Source of the DNA: M3007 sp040397785 | Lineage (GTDB): Bacteria > Bacteroidota > Bacteroidia > Chitinophagales > Saprospiraceae | Direction of reading: 5' to 3' | Length of the DNA: 44,483 nt | NCBI GenBank assembly: GCA_040397785.1 | Contig: JBBAVI010000042.1 | Location: forward strand, 1 to 44,483 | In this document: positions 16,131-24,124 of the stretch, piece after piece | How the letters are laid out: every line of letters starts with the position of its first letter | How positions within the stretch are numbered: position 1 is the stretch's first letter | Position numbers and translations under genes: made by a program | Notes under the pieces: model-generated | Database searches by the model: none | The model's input: the letters and a program-made list of their open reading frames with translations, nothing else | Told to the model about the DNA's origin: nothing

Positions 16131-18128
16131 ATGAACAAAGGATTCGATCGGCAACGTACCATTCAGTTGGTTTTCTTAGCGTGCGCCTCCGCTTTGTTGC
16201 TCAAGGCGGCACAATTGCAAATATTGGACGACTCCTTCCGAAAAAGGGCGGATGCCACGACCATCGAAAAACTTACAGTTTATCCACCCCGAGGTTTGGT
16301 TTTTGATCGGAAAGACCGATTGATCATCAATAATGAAGCAACTTACGACTTGATGGTTACTTACAATCAGGTCGATTTTGCGCATATGAATGTGCCCAAG
16401 TTTTGCAACATTCTTAATATTGCCGAAAAAGATTTCAATCAGTTTTTAACCAAAGACTGGCGCAGCGGCAAATACTCTAAGTCGGTTCCTTTTGTTTTCT
16501 TAAAAAAACTTTCCTATCAAACGTATTCGCTGCTACAGGAAAGCATGTACGAGTTTCCTGGATTCTTTGTACAAGTGCGCAATATTAGGGGGTATCCTTA
16601 TAGTGTTGGTGCCCATGTTTTGGGTTATATCAATGAAGTAGACCCTCGTGATATTGAACGCGGGAAAGGCATGTATGAGTCGGGTGACTATATTGGTTCG
16701 GCGGGACTGGAACTAAAGTATGAGACTATACTAAGGGGTAAAAAAGGAACTACCTCTTTGTTAAAGGACAACTTAGGGCGTATTGTAGGCAAATACAAGG
16801 GTGGTGTTTATGATACGGTGGCTGTATCAGGAAGCGATTTGATTTCCTCCATTGACATTGATTTGCAGGCATATGGGGAATATTTATTGCAAAATAAGAC
16901 GGGAAGTATTGTCGCCATTGAGCCTAGTACGGGGCAGATTTTGTGTATGATTAGCGGACCAACCTACGATCCCAATTTGCTTACCATGAATCAGGGAAGA
17001 GGTCAAATATTTAGTCAGTTACTGACAGATCCGCTCAAGCCATTTTTTGACCGAACTGTCATGGCAAAATATCCACCCGGATCTATTTTCAAAACGGTGG
17101 TTTCACTCATCGGTATGCAAACGGGTACGATGCTTCCAGAGGGCGGTTTTAATTGCAGTGGAGGATATTTTTATGCTGGGCGTTTGTATAAATGCCACCA
17201 TAGAGGACATTTGAACGGCGTGGTTGATGCCCTTGCCTACTCTTGCAATACATATTACCTCTCGGAATACCGCAATATTATCGACCAGTTTGGGTTTTCC
17301 AATCCACAAAAAGGCTTAGATAACTTCAATGTATATATGAAGGAGTTCGGTTTTAGCAGCCAATTGGGTGTCGACTATCCGAATGAAAGTGCCGGTGGTT
17401 TTCCTACCTCCGCTTATTATGATCGACTTTACCCAAAGGCGCTGGGCGGATGGCGCTCGCCAACTATTATGTCGTGCGGAATTGGTCAGGGTGAAATTCA
17501 GTTAACCACCATTCAAATGGCCAATTTAGCCGCTTGCATTGCGAATAAGGGGTATTGGATACCTCCGCATCTTGCCAAAGCGTTCCGTGATGGAAGCCCG
17601 ATTCCCGAAATTTATTACGAAAAACATAAGGTAAACATAGACCGTACGTATTTTGAAATTGTAACGGAAGGGATGGCTCAATGTGTGTCTCGCGGAACAG
17701 CACGAATAGCCCAGGTGCCTGGTATAGAAATTTGCGGTAAAACGGGTACCAGTCAAAACCCACATGGTGATGACCACTCTGTTTTTTTTGCTTTTGCGCC
17801 CAAAAATGATCCTAAAATTGTCATTGCGGTATATGTAGAAAATGCGGGTTGGGGTGCTTCTTATGCTGCTCCGATTGCGGGTTTGATGATTGAGAAATTT
17901 CTGCATGATTCTATTTCAACGGATCGGAAGCCCCTGGAGATCAAGATGGCGAATTCAAATTTGATTGAGAAGGTATTAAAAAACCGTGCGGAGGCAAAAA
18001 TTCAGGCGAGCAAACCGGCAGTCCCACGGGATACCCTGCCGAGCACCAAGGAAGTTCCGAGCGAAATCCCGGAAACAACGGAGAAGGCCATCGAATCGCG
18101 TACCAGCGGAAAATCACCGAAAGGATAA
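16131..18128 (+). CDS. mrdA: Penicillin-binding protein 2, elongation transpeptidase
   Basis: The 665-residue class B PBP has an N-terminal membrane anchor (about 10-28), the dimerisation region with YPPRGLVFDRKDRLI, and the transpeptidase domain: SxxK at S318-I-F-K321 in YPPGSIFK, SxN at S371-C-N373 and KTG at K537-T-G539 in CGKTGTSQNPHG. It cross-links new glycan strands in the elongasome, normally with the SEDS polymerase RodA. The last 50 residues are charged and look disordered (KPAVPRDTLPSTKE). It follows mreD by 51 nt. In many bacteria rodA comes next; here a sugar symporter gene starts 11 nt after the stop instead. Confidence 0.96.
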   Translation: MNKGFDRQRTIQLVFLACASALLLKAAQLQILDDSFRKRADATTIEKLTVYPPRGLVFDRKDRLIINNEATYDLMVTYNQVDFAHMNVPKFCNILNIAEKDFNQFLTKDWRSGKYSKSVPFVFLKKLSYQTYSLLQESMYEFPGFFVQVRNIRGYPYSVGAHVLGYINEVDPRDIERGKGMYESGDYIGSAGLELKYETILRGKKGTTSLLKDNLGRIVGKYKGGVYDTVAVSGSDLISSIDIDLQAYGEYLLQNKTGSIVAIEPSTGQILCMISGPTYDPNLLTMNQGRGQIFSQLLTDPLKPFFDRTVMAKYPPGSIFKTVVSLIGMQTGTMLPEGGFNCSGGYFYAGRLYKCHHRGHLNGVVDALAYSCNTYYLSEYRNIIDQFGFSNPQKGLDNFNVYMKEFGFSSQLGVDYPNESAGGFPTSAYYDRLYPKALGGWRSPTIMSCGIGQGEIQLTTIQMANLAACIANKGYWIPPHLAKAFRDGSPIPEIYYEKHKVNIDRTYFEIVTEGMAQCVSRGTARIAQVPGIEICGKTGTSQNPHGDDHSVFFAFAPKNDPKIVIAVYVENAGWGASYAAPIAGLMIEKFLHDSISTDRKPLEIKMANSNLIEKVLKNRAEAKIQASKPAVPRDTLPSTKEVPSEIPETTEKAIESRTSGKSPKG

Positions 18129-18139
18129 CTTTTTAAAAA

Positions 18140-19525
18140 ATGGCATCAAAAAGAAAGGAACATACAGCACCTGTTCAGGCCCTTTTGCCAGTACGCCCGG
18201 GTTTGGGTGTGTTGATTTTGTATGCCATGGGGCAATTGGGGTGGTCACTGGCTGGTTTTGGCGTATCAAACTTGTTGATTTACTTTTATATGCCGCCCGA
18301 ACAGGGCGCGCCTATGTTTCCTGCCTATTTGTACCAGGGTGCGATTTTGGGGGTTTTGACGCTGATTGGTATTGTGAGCGCTGGCGGGCGCTTGCTTGAT
18401 GCAATTGTTGATCCATTTATTGCCAACTGGAGTGACCGTAAAAATCCGAGGTATGGAAAGCGGCGCTGGTTTTTACTCTTGGGTGCCCTACCCTTTGCGC
18501 TGAGTAGTTGCATGGTATTTTTTCCACTGGAAGGTTCAGAAAGCGCCTCAAATTTTATTTGGCTGATTTTAAGTGTAGGCATCTATTATTTCTTTTTTGC
18601 CTTTTATGTGATTCCATACACTGCTTTAATTCCGGAATTGGGTCATACTGCCCAGGATCGCATGCTGATTAGTACCTTGTTATCCATTACTTGGGCATTT
18701 GGCTATATTTTGGGTACGCAGGTTTTTCAATTACAAACCTATTTGAACGGCCTTGGATACTCACCTGTAAAGGCTTTTCAATATGCGGTATTGATTATGA
18801 ATGGTTTGGCGCTCGTTTTTATGCTCCTACCGGCCTTGTTTTTAAATGAACAGAAATATGCACGTCAGTCAGTTTCAGAACATACATTAGGTGCATCCCT
18901 CCGGTTGGTATTTAAGAACCCGAATTTTCGTTGGTTTTTGGTCTCCGACTTAATGTATTGGTTGTCCTTGAATTTTATCCAATTGGGGGTCGTTTTTTAC
19001 ACCACGCTACTGCTTGGACTGGAAATACGGTTTGCCTCCCAGTTTTCCCTGATTAGTTTTTTAATCAGCTTTGTATTTTATTGGCCTATCAATGTGCTGG
19101 TGCGTTATACGGGTAAACGCAATTTGATGTTGCTTGCCTTTTGGATATTTGCGGTTACGTTTTCCGTACTGGCTTTTGCACGATGGATACCAGCCGAACC
19201 TGCTTATATTTTATACGGCTTAGCAGTAGCGGCGGCTTTTCCGCTGGCGGTTTTTGGCATTTTGCCCAATGCAGTGATTGGCGATGTGGTACAGGAGGAA
19301 GAAAACACCAGTGGGCGGCAGTTATCCGGTATGTTTTTCGGGGTCCGTGCGTTTGTGATGAAGTTAGGGATTTCCATTGCCAATTTAATTTTCCCTTCCC
19401 TGCTCCTGTTTGGAAAAAGCGCAGAAAACCCCACCGGTGTTCAGTTTACCGCATTTGCCGCGGTTTTCTTTTGTGTGGGCGGTTGGCTAGCGTTTCGAAA
19501 ATATCGGGATATCACGTTTCTCTAA
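18140..19525 (+). CDS. GPH-family (MelB-like) sugar/cation symporter of the MFS
   Basis: The 461-residue protein has about 12 hydrophobic segments. The motif GRLLDAIVDPFIANWSDR near residue 78 is the GPH-family signature containing the Asp residues that couple cation binding, and the cytoplasmic loop RKNPRYGKRRWFLLLGALP after it is equally typical. VIPYTALIPEL and SGMFFGVRAFVMKLGISIA are further family hallmarks. Substrates of the family are glycosides, pentosides and hexuronides; the substrate here cannot be read from sequence. It begins 11 nt after mrdA and so probably shares the elongation transcript; import of a muropeptide-derived sugar is conceivable but purely positional. It converges with the next gene, the stops being 5 nt apart, with no clear terminator. 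Confidence 0.9.
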   Translation: MASKRKEHTAPVQALLPVRPGLGVLILYAMGQLGWSLAGFGVSNLLIYFYMPPEQGAPMFPAYLYQGAILGVLTLIGIVSAGGRLLDAIVDPFIANWSDRKNPRYGKRRWFLLLGALPFALSSCMVFFPLEGSESASNFIWLILSVGIYYFFFAFYVIPYTALIPELGHTAQDRMLISTLLSITWAFGYILGTQVFQLQTYLNGLGYSPVKAFQYAVLIMNGLALVFMLLPALFLNEQKYARQSVSEHTLGASLRLVFKNPNFRWFLVSDLMYWLSLNFIQLGVVFYTTLLLGLEIRFASQFSLISFLISFVFYWPINVLVRYTGKRNLMLLAFWIFAVTFSVLAFARWIPAEPAYILYGLAVAAAFPLAVFGILPNAVIGDVVQEEENTSGRQLSGMFFGVRAFVMKLGISIANLIFPSLLLFGKSAENPTGVQFTAFAAVFFCVGGWLAFRKYRDITFL

Positions 19526-19530
19526 AAACA

Positions 19531-19929
19531 CTATTGATTAACCAATTCTACCGCATACACGATATAGTCCGTGTCACCTTGCCAAGGAAATGGATCTACC
19601 AATTGTCGGTAATGGCACTTCACCAACTTGCCTTCATACTGCTGCATTTGATCGTACACGGCCGCATTTTTTGCCGAAAAATCCCATACACTTTGCTGGG
19701 TCATCACGGCACTGCCGCCAAGGTGAATTTGGCCCTCAAAAGTTTTGAACACAACGCCCTTTTTCGAAATTTTGAATAAGGTACCGGTACGGGTTCCTTC
19801 ACTGATTGTATAAGTGCGGTACACATAATACCCTACTGAAAACACCAGGAAACCTGCCAAAAAAATCCACATAAAACTGCGTAACAATTTTTTTCCTTTT
19901 ACTTTGGCTTGCTCAAGTTGAATTGACAT
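19531..19929 (-). CDS. Small single-pass membrane protein, conserved hypothetical
   Basis: The 132-residue product has one hydrophobic segment (about 18-40, FMWIFLAGFLVFSVGYYVYRTY) followed by a soluble part with TRTGTLFKISKKGVVFKTFEGQIHLGG and VWDFSA. I recognise this pattern from a conserved Bacteroidota protein of unknown role, sometimes misannotated as a 6-phosphogluconate dehydrogenase; it has no dehydrogenase features. The ATG at 19929 is the natural start. A -7 box lies at 19955-19962, so it is probably transcribed alone. Topology and function are unknown. Confidence 0.85.
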   Translation of the reverse strand: MSIQLEQAKVKGKKLLRSFMWIFLAGFLVFSVGYYVYRTYTISEGTRTGTLFKISKKGVVFKTFEGQIHLGGSAVMTQQSVWDFSAKNAAVYDQMQQYEGKLVKCHYRQLVDPFPWQGDTDYIVYAVELVNQ

Positions 19930-19954
19930 TGTGTTTGGTTTTAGTTTTATATGG

Positions 19955-19962
19955 CAAAGATA
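19955..19962 (-). promoter_or_regulatory. -7 box TATCTTTG of the small membrane protein gene
   Basis: TATCTTTG on the minus strand fits TAnnTTTG. Initiation is expected near 19949, about 20 nt before the ATG. No good -33 element is seen. Confidence 0.45.
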
Positions 19963-20042
19963 ATCGTTGCGCGCACTGTTTATTAAATATAGGCAGATTT
20001 TGATTTGCCCGAAAAAAGTAGCCTCCCCGTAAAAAAACCTGC

Positions 20043-20816
20043 TTATACCCCTTTTTTAGCGCCCCAAATTTGAACATGCAAACGATCTGTGTATCGAAAA
20101 CCGCGCAATTTACACACCTCGACCAACCATTTCCGACGTCGGGTAAGCAATGCACGGGTATTACCCTCTGGCATTAACCATACTTTTTCAGGTGCAATCT
20201 GATAGCGCGCTATCAATCCGTCTACTTCCTCAAGGTCTTTTTTTTCGGATATTACAAATTTAAAATGTGCCTTGTTATTGGATGAAAAGAACCGATAGGC
20301 AGCAGGTTTTTCCCTTAATTTTTGCACATTGTTGCTGTTTTCTAACTTTGGCGATACGTTGTACTGGTCAATTTCAGCATCAAAATCTACAGACGCGACC
20401 ATCGTTCCGTTTGTCTCAACTTCAAACCGATAGTCGGAAGCAATATGGCGCAGTTGCTGCATTAGAGCCCGTAAGGCCGGTTGCTGCAACATTGGCTCTC
20501 CTCCAGTGAGAATCACGTTTTTACAGGGAAATTTTACAATTTCTTGCACCACTTCTTCGATAGAACAGGCTGCAATCCAATCTTTTTTATCAAATTTTTG
20601 GTAAGTAGGCTTGGCATCTGAATGGTGTGTGAAACGCGTTCCAACCCAATTCCAGGTGTAATCCGTATCGCACCAAATACAATGCAGGTTACAAAGCGTG
20701 GTGCGCACGAAAATAGAAGGCACGCCAATGCTCTTACCCTCGCCCTGGATGGAGAAAAAGATTTCGGGTTGCCCGTGCAATTTGGCAAGTTTTAGGATCG
20801 TATCGCGCTCTGACAA
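20043..20816 (-). CDS. queE: 7-carboxy-7-deazaguanine synthase (radical SAM)
   Basis: The 257-residue protein begins with the QueE pattern EIFFSIQGEGKSIGVPSIFVR followed by the radical-SAM cysteines C42xxxC46xxC49 (LCNLHCIWCDT) and the SAM-binding GGEPMLQ. QueE converts 6-carboxytetrahydropterin to 7-carboxy-7-deazaguanine, a step towards preQ0 and queuosine. The insert after the cluster (TWNWVGTRFTHHSDAKPTYQKF) is typical of the longer QueE type. No other queuosine gene is in the window. The start is a TTG at 20816: there is no in-frame ATG upstream, and a later start would cut into the conserved N-terminus. A promoter at 20831-20862 leaves a leader of only about 8 nt. Confidence 0.95.
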   Translation of the reverse strand: MSERDTILKLAKLHGQPEIFFSIQGEGKSIGVPSIFVRTTLCNLHCIWCDTDYTWNWVGTRFTHHSDAKPTYQKFDKKDWIAACSIEEVVQEIVKFPCKNVILTGGEPMLQQPALRALMQQLRHIASDYRFEVETNGTMVASVDFDAEIDQYNVSPKLENSNNVQKLREKPAAYRFFSSNNKAHFKFVISEKKDLEEVDGLIARYQIAPEKVWLMPEGNTRALLTRRRKWLVEVCKLRGFRYTDRLHVQIWGAKKGV

Positions 20817-20830
20817 GTTGATATTTTCGG

Positions 20831-20862
20831 CAAAAGTACGAGTTCGGCGCTTGTGCTTACAA
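20831..20862 (-). promoter_or_regulatory. queE promoter (TTG-N21-TACTTTTG)
   Basis: On the minus strand, TTG (20860-20862), a 21-base spacer and TACTTTTG (20831-20838). The box ends 14 nt before the TTG start codon, predicting a very short leader. Confidence 0.55.
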
Positions 20863-20870
20863 CTTGAAGT

Positions 20871-21857
20871 TTAAATTTCGATGGTAAATATTGTTCCAAC
20901 CGGTTTATTATCGTTCACTGTAATGGTGCCACCATGCGCACGTACAACATGCTGGACAATGTATAAGCCTAATCCGGTACCGGTGCTTTGACGGGTTTCT
21001 TCATTTCCGATGCGGTAAAATTTTTCAAATACGGCTTTCTTTTCTGTATCTGGTATGCCCCGGCCGTTATCAGAAACAATAATCCGAACTGTTTTTCCAG
21101 CCGTGCTTTTTTGTGCTGAAAACAGAATATGCGCGTTCCCATTGGCGTACTTCGCCGCGTTTTCCAATAAATTTTGAACAACTGAGGTGATGGCCGATTT
21201 ATCTGCCTGCACCTTGGGCAGATCAAATGCGGTTTCTATTTCAAAGTGGGCATCTGGAAAGCGGACCAATAAGCCATTTACGCATTCACGGGCAACTAGA
21301 CCCAAATCGACCGGTTCAAAGGCAGGGCGCCAGTTGTTTTCCAAGCGTGCAGCCAACAACAAACTATCCACCAGATTTTGCAAACGCACAACATCCTTCA
21401 CCCCATTGGTGCAAAGTTTTTCCAATTGCTCGCGCTGTAAATCGCGTTTTAATAAAGTTTCAAGTACCAAACGGATGGAGGCAATGGGCGATTTTAACTC
21501 ATGGGTGATGCTGAGCATAAAATTGCGCCGCTGCTTGGTAAGGGATAATTCGCGCTGTACACTCCGGTTAATTACATAAAGCCCAAAAACCAAACAAGCC
21601 GCAAAAAACAAACCCTCGGCAATAATCATGCGTTTGTGCCGCACCCAACGCCGTTCAACAGCACGATACTCCGCCGTTTCTAAAAATTGTGTTTCATTTA
21701 GACCCTGGTTTTTGCGGGTAAACCACAATTCCAACAGATCACGCTCTATTTTAAGTGACCGATTATTCTCCTGCCACAATTGTACCGCCCACCAAAAAAA
21801 GGCAAGCAGCATATAGACCATGATGATACGCGAAACCCAGGAAAGCGGAACCCTCAT
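20871..21857 (-). CDS. Orphan sensor histidine kinase
   Basis: The 328-residue protein has two membrane segments (about 11-28 and 78-97) bracketing a short extracytoplasmic loop of about 50 residues, then a HisKA domain with phosphoacceptor His119 (FMLSITHELKSPIASIRL) and a HATPase domain: N box NLLENAAKYA, G1 DNGRGIP, F box FEKFYR and G2 GTGLGLYIV. It should phosphorylate a response regulator, but none lies adjacent; the LytTR regulator at 4750 belongs to a kinase class of a different type. The M50B-like protease gene ends 12 nt upstream, so the two are very likely co-transcribed. The small periplasmic loop leaves the signal unknown. Confidence 0.94.
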   Translation of the reverse strand: MRVPLSWVSRIIMVYMLLAFFWWAVQLWQENNRSLKIERDLLELWFTRKNQGLNETQFLETAEYRAVERRWVRHKRMIIAEGLFFAACLVFGLYVINRSVQRELSLTKQRRNFMLSITHELKSPIASIRLVLETLLKRDLQREQLEKLCTNGVKDVVRLQNLVDSLLLAARLENNWRPAFEPVDLGLVARECVNGLLVRFPDAHFEIETAFDLPKVQADKSAITSVVQNLLENAAKYANGNAHILFSAQKSTAGKTVRIIVSDNGRGIPDTEKKAVFEKFYRIGNEETRQSTGTGLGLYIVQHVVRAHGGTITVNDNKPVGTIFTIEI

Positions 21858-21869
21858 CTTTTTATTGTT

Positions 21870-22532
21870 TTAAAACCGTCCTTTGAAAATTTCTTTCAAA
21901 TTAGAATAGGATAACATCGCAGCAATACCCAGCCAAATATACATCCAAACGGTAGTAGGGAAAATCCCCACCACCTGCTGATACATCGCAAGATCGCTCT
22001 TAGGCCCTACATTGAAATCCTGCAAAATATAAAATACCGCCGCAATGCCCAAGAACATCAATACATCCTGATCCCAATTGGTTCGATTTGCCACAAAAAA
22101 CAAGGCTCCTGCAAACAAAAACAAAATGACGGTACTCTCAATCGATTCAAACCAAACAATACCTGCAAATGCCATTGCAATTGACAAGCCGTTGAGGGTC
22201 ATTTGGGTCAAACTACGCTTGTGTGCTCCAATGTACAACAACAAATTGCCTAAAACGGCACTGCCCAAATAACCACCCATCAGGATAATGCCCGCACTAC
22301 CACCACGCGTAACCGTGTATCCACTTCCGTCCGGATTGATGCGCATTCCCTCCACCGCAGCCCCGGTGAAAATACCACCCAAGGCATGGCCAAACTCGTG
22401 TAAAAAGGTTACAAACAAGGTGACGGGGTACAAGGCCAGGTTTCCAAGTGAACCACCAATAAATTTAAGCATCAAATAAATGATGATCATGGCCAATACC
22501 CTGAAATGAACCGCTGTCGATTTACGTTGCAT
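21870..22532 (-). CDS. M50B-like integral membrane metallopeptidase
   Basis: The 220-residue membrane protein has about six hydrophobic segments. The zinc motif H45-E-F-G-H49 lies inside a membrane helix (LFVTFLHEFGHALGGIFTG), and a second conserved segment, GIILMGGYLGSAVLGNLLLY, follows, which matches the M50B-like group rather than classical RseP. No PDZ domain is present. Members are presumed intramembrane proteases, though activity has rarely been shown. It is the promoter-proximal gene of a pair with the histidine kinase 12 nt downstream. That arrangement invites the idea that the protease acts in the same signalling route, but nothing in the sequence proves it. Confidence 0.85.
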   Translation of the reverse strand: MQRKSTAVHFRVLAMIIIYLMLKFIGGSLGNLALYPVTLFVTFLHEFGHALGGIFTGAAVEGMRINPDGSGYTVTRGGSAGIILMGGYLGSAVLGNLLLYIGAHKRSLTQMTLNGLSIAMAFAGIVWFESIESTVILFLFAGALFFVANRTNWDQDVLMFLGIAAVFYILQDFNVGPKSDLAMYQQVVGIFPTTVWMYIWLGIAAMLSYSNLKEIFKGRF

Positions 22533-22658
22533 AGCTAGCTTTTAGGCAAATAACGGGCTTCAATCTCAATTTTCAAATATTTTTTGATATTAAGTCTTTT
22601 TATTTAGCTCGATAAAAATTTAGCCTACTTAAATTTACCCCAAATAAAGCACCCTTAC

Positions 22659-23234
22659 ATGCAGAACATCAAACAGATACGCAACCTGATTGGCGAAAAT
22701 CAAATCGAACAGGCCATTCTACTCCTGATCGAAATGCTGGAATCAAGCCCCGAACAGGATCTTTTCGATCAGATGATTTTGCAAAAAAGCCGGTGGGCCG
22801 ATTACAAAAGAAAGCATTTGAGTGGATTTGGCGACGACAAAGAAATCAATGCGATTCGATCGTCTATGCTGGATATCACCCGGGAACTTGAAAACCGGAA
22901 AAACAAACCCGTGGTGAAAGAAATGCCACAAAGTACATTTACCCCGCCTTCGGTGCAGCCGCCACCGTTTCAGCAGCCCTTTATCGCACAGTGCTTTTTT
23001 AATGGTGATCCCAATGTGTACTATGTTCAGCAAAATAACCAGATTATTGTGCTGAACCGGATGACCAACTTACCCGTTATGATCGGGATGCGGGTGGTTT
23101 CGGCCTTACCCACTTATGCCTGGTTTTATCAATTCCCCAACGGATTGTATTACAGCATCGATCATGCCGCCGTAATATGGGGTGTGAATGCTTTTGGCAT
23201 GCCGGTGCAAATGGGATATGTACACTATTTGTAA
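22659..23234 (+). CDS. EAD11-like protein with uncharacterised C-terminal domain
   Basis: The 191-residue protein has three parts. Residues 1-80 are all-helical and resemble effector-associated domain 11: IRNLIGENQIEQAILLLIEM, then ILQKSRWADYKRKHLSGFGD and INAIRSSMLDITRELEN. The order of a short repeat-like helix pair, an SRW/SRxN-type helix and a closing leucine-rich helix fits the family. In Bacteroidota, EADs act as adaptors that bring together sensors and effectors of putative defence or programmed-death systems. Residues 81-108 form a Pro/Gln-rich linker. Residues 109-191 are beta-rich and aromatic (NVYYVQQNNQIIVLN, YAWFYQFPNGLYYSID) and match nothing I know. There is no signal peptide. 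No protease, NTPase or other EAD partner lies next to it. The domain call is by eye. Confidence 0.72.
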   Translation: MQNIKQIRNLIGENQIEQAILLLIEMLESSPEQDLFDQMILQKSRWADYKRKHLSGFGDDKEINAIRSSMLDITRELENRKNKPVVKEMPQSTFTPPSVQPPPFQQPFIAQCFFNGDPNVYYVQQNNQIIVLNRMTNLPVMIGMRVVSALPTYAWFYQFPNGLYYSIDHAAVIWGVNAFGMPVQMGYVHYL

Positions 23235-23240
23235 AATGGT

Positions 23241-23362
23241 GCAGGGGCTGCATGCGGCAAACGTTGATACACTTATTGTGGGAGGAAGTTAAAACGACAT
23301 AAAAACCTTCCTTTTAACCTCCCACCGCAACAAGTCTAATAAATTGCCGCATGCGCTGCTCC
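23241..23362. terminator. Nested inverted repeats between EAD11 gene and FKBP gene
   Basis: The outer arms GCATGCGGCAA (23250-23260) and TTGCCGCATGC (23344-23354) are perfect 11-mers. The inner arms GTGGGAGG..GTTAAAA (23278-23294) and TTTTAACCTCCCAC (23312-23325) pair with two bulged bases. The whole convergent gap could fold into one long hairpin, probably a bidirectional terminator or 3' stabiliser. Confidence 0.6.
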
Positions 23363-23375
23363 TTTCAAACCAATC

Positions 23376-24092
23376 TTAATTGGCCATAATTTTCAACAAT
23401 TCTACTTCAAAAATAAGGGTAGAGCCTGGTTTGATTTTAGCACCGGCACTGCGATCGCCATAACCCAGCGCAGCAGGAATCACAAACTTAAATTTGTCGC
23501 CTTCCACCATATACTGAACGCCCTCGGTCCAACCTTTGATCACACCGTTCAAAACAAAAGAAGCGGGCTGTCCACGCTCCACGCTGCTATCGAATACACT
23601 ACCATCAATCAAAGTACCATGGTAATGCACCTCCACTTTGTCGGTTGCCTTTGGATGTACCGTTCCAGTGCCTTTTTTGATGGTTTCGTATTGTAAGCCA
23701 CTGGCCGTTGTGGTTACTTCTGGACGTTTTTTATTTTGGTCCATAAAAACTTGTCCATCTTTTTTGTTCTTTTCAGAGGCACGTGCCTGAATTGTTTTGT
23801 TAAACTCGGTAAAAATCTTGCTCGCCTCATCGGGTGTCATAATGACGCCCGTACCATTTAAAGCAGCCTGAAAAGACGTAAAGAATACTTCTTTGTTCAA
23901 ATCGGCACCCAATTGACGGGAAGCATTGCTGGCCATTACTATACCAAAGGCATAGCTCGCACTATCTGCAGCATTTTTCAATTCAACGGCAGGTTTCATG
24001 TCCTTTTTTTCCAATTTAGCAGGACTGTTTGTTTGCGCGAACGCACCAAATGCTACCACAGACAGGGCAACAAGCAAAAATGATTTTTTCAT
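23376..24092 (-). CDS. FKBP-type peptidyl-prolyl isomerase, FkpA/Mip-like, exported
   Basis: The 238-residue protein has a signal peptide cut after about residue 20 (VAFGAFAQ), a helical dimerisation domain (about 40-115, SYAFGIVMASNASRQLG ... FTEFNKTIQARASEKNKKDG) and a C-terminal FKBP domain (about 130-236) with VHYHGTLIDGSVFDSSVERG, FVLNGVIKGWTEGVQYM, IPAALGYGDR and STLIFEVELLKI. It should catalyse cis-trans prolyl isomerisation and act as a chaperone in the periplasm. It starts 32 nt after the dipeptidase stop and is probably co-transcribed with it. Confidence 0.95.
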   Translation of the reverse strand: MKKSFLLVALSVVAFGAFAQTNSPAKLEKKDMKPAVELKNAADSASYAFGIVMASNASRQLGADLNKEVFFTSFQAALNGTGVIMTPDEASKIFTEFNKTIQARASEKNKKDGQVFMDQNKKRPEVTTTASGLQYETIKKGTGTVHPKATDKVEVHYHGTLIDGSVFDSSVERGQPASFVLNGVIKGWTEGVQYMVEGDKFKFVIPAALGYGDRSAGAKIKPGSTLIFEVELLKIMAN

Positions 24093-24124
24093 GATATGTT
24101 ATGCTGTGTTTAAAAATGGAATGG

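Noticed and set aside
19141..19779. 212-codon + strand frame spanning the symporter and the small membrane protein genes
   Set aside because: It is a shadow of two well-supported genes on opposite strands.
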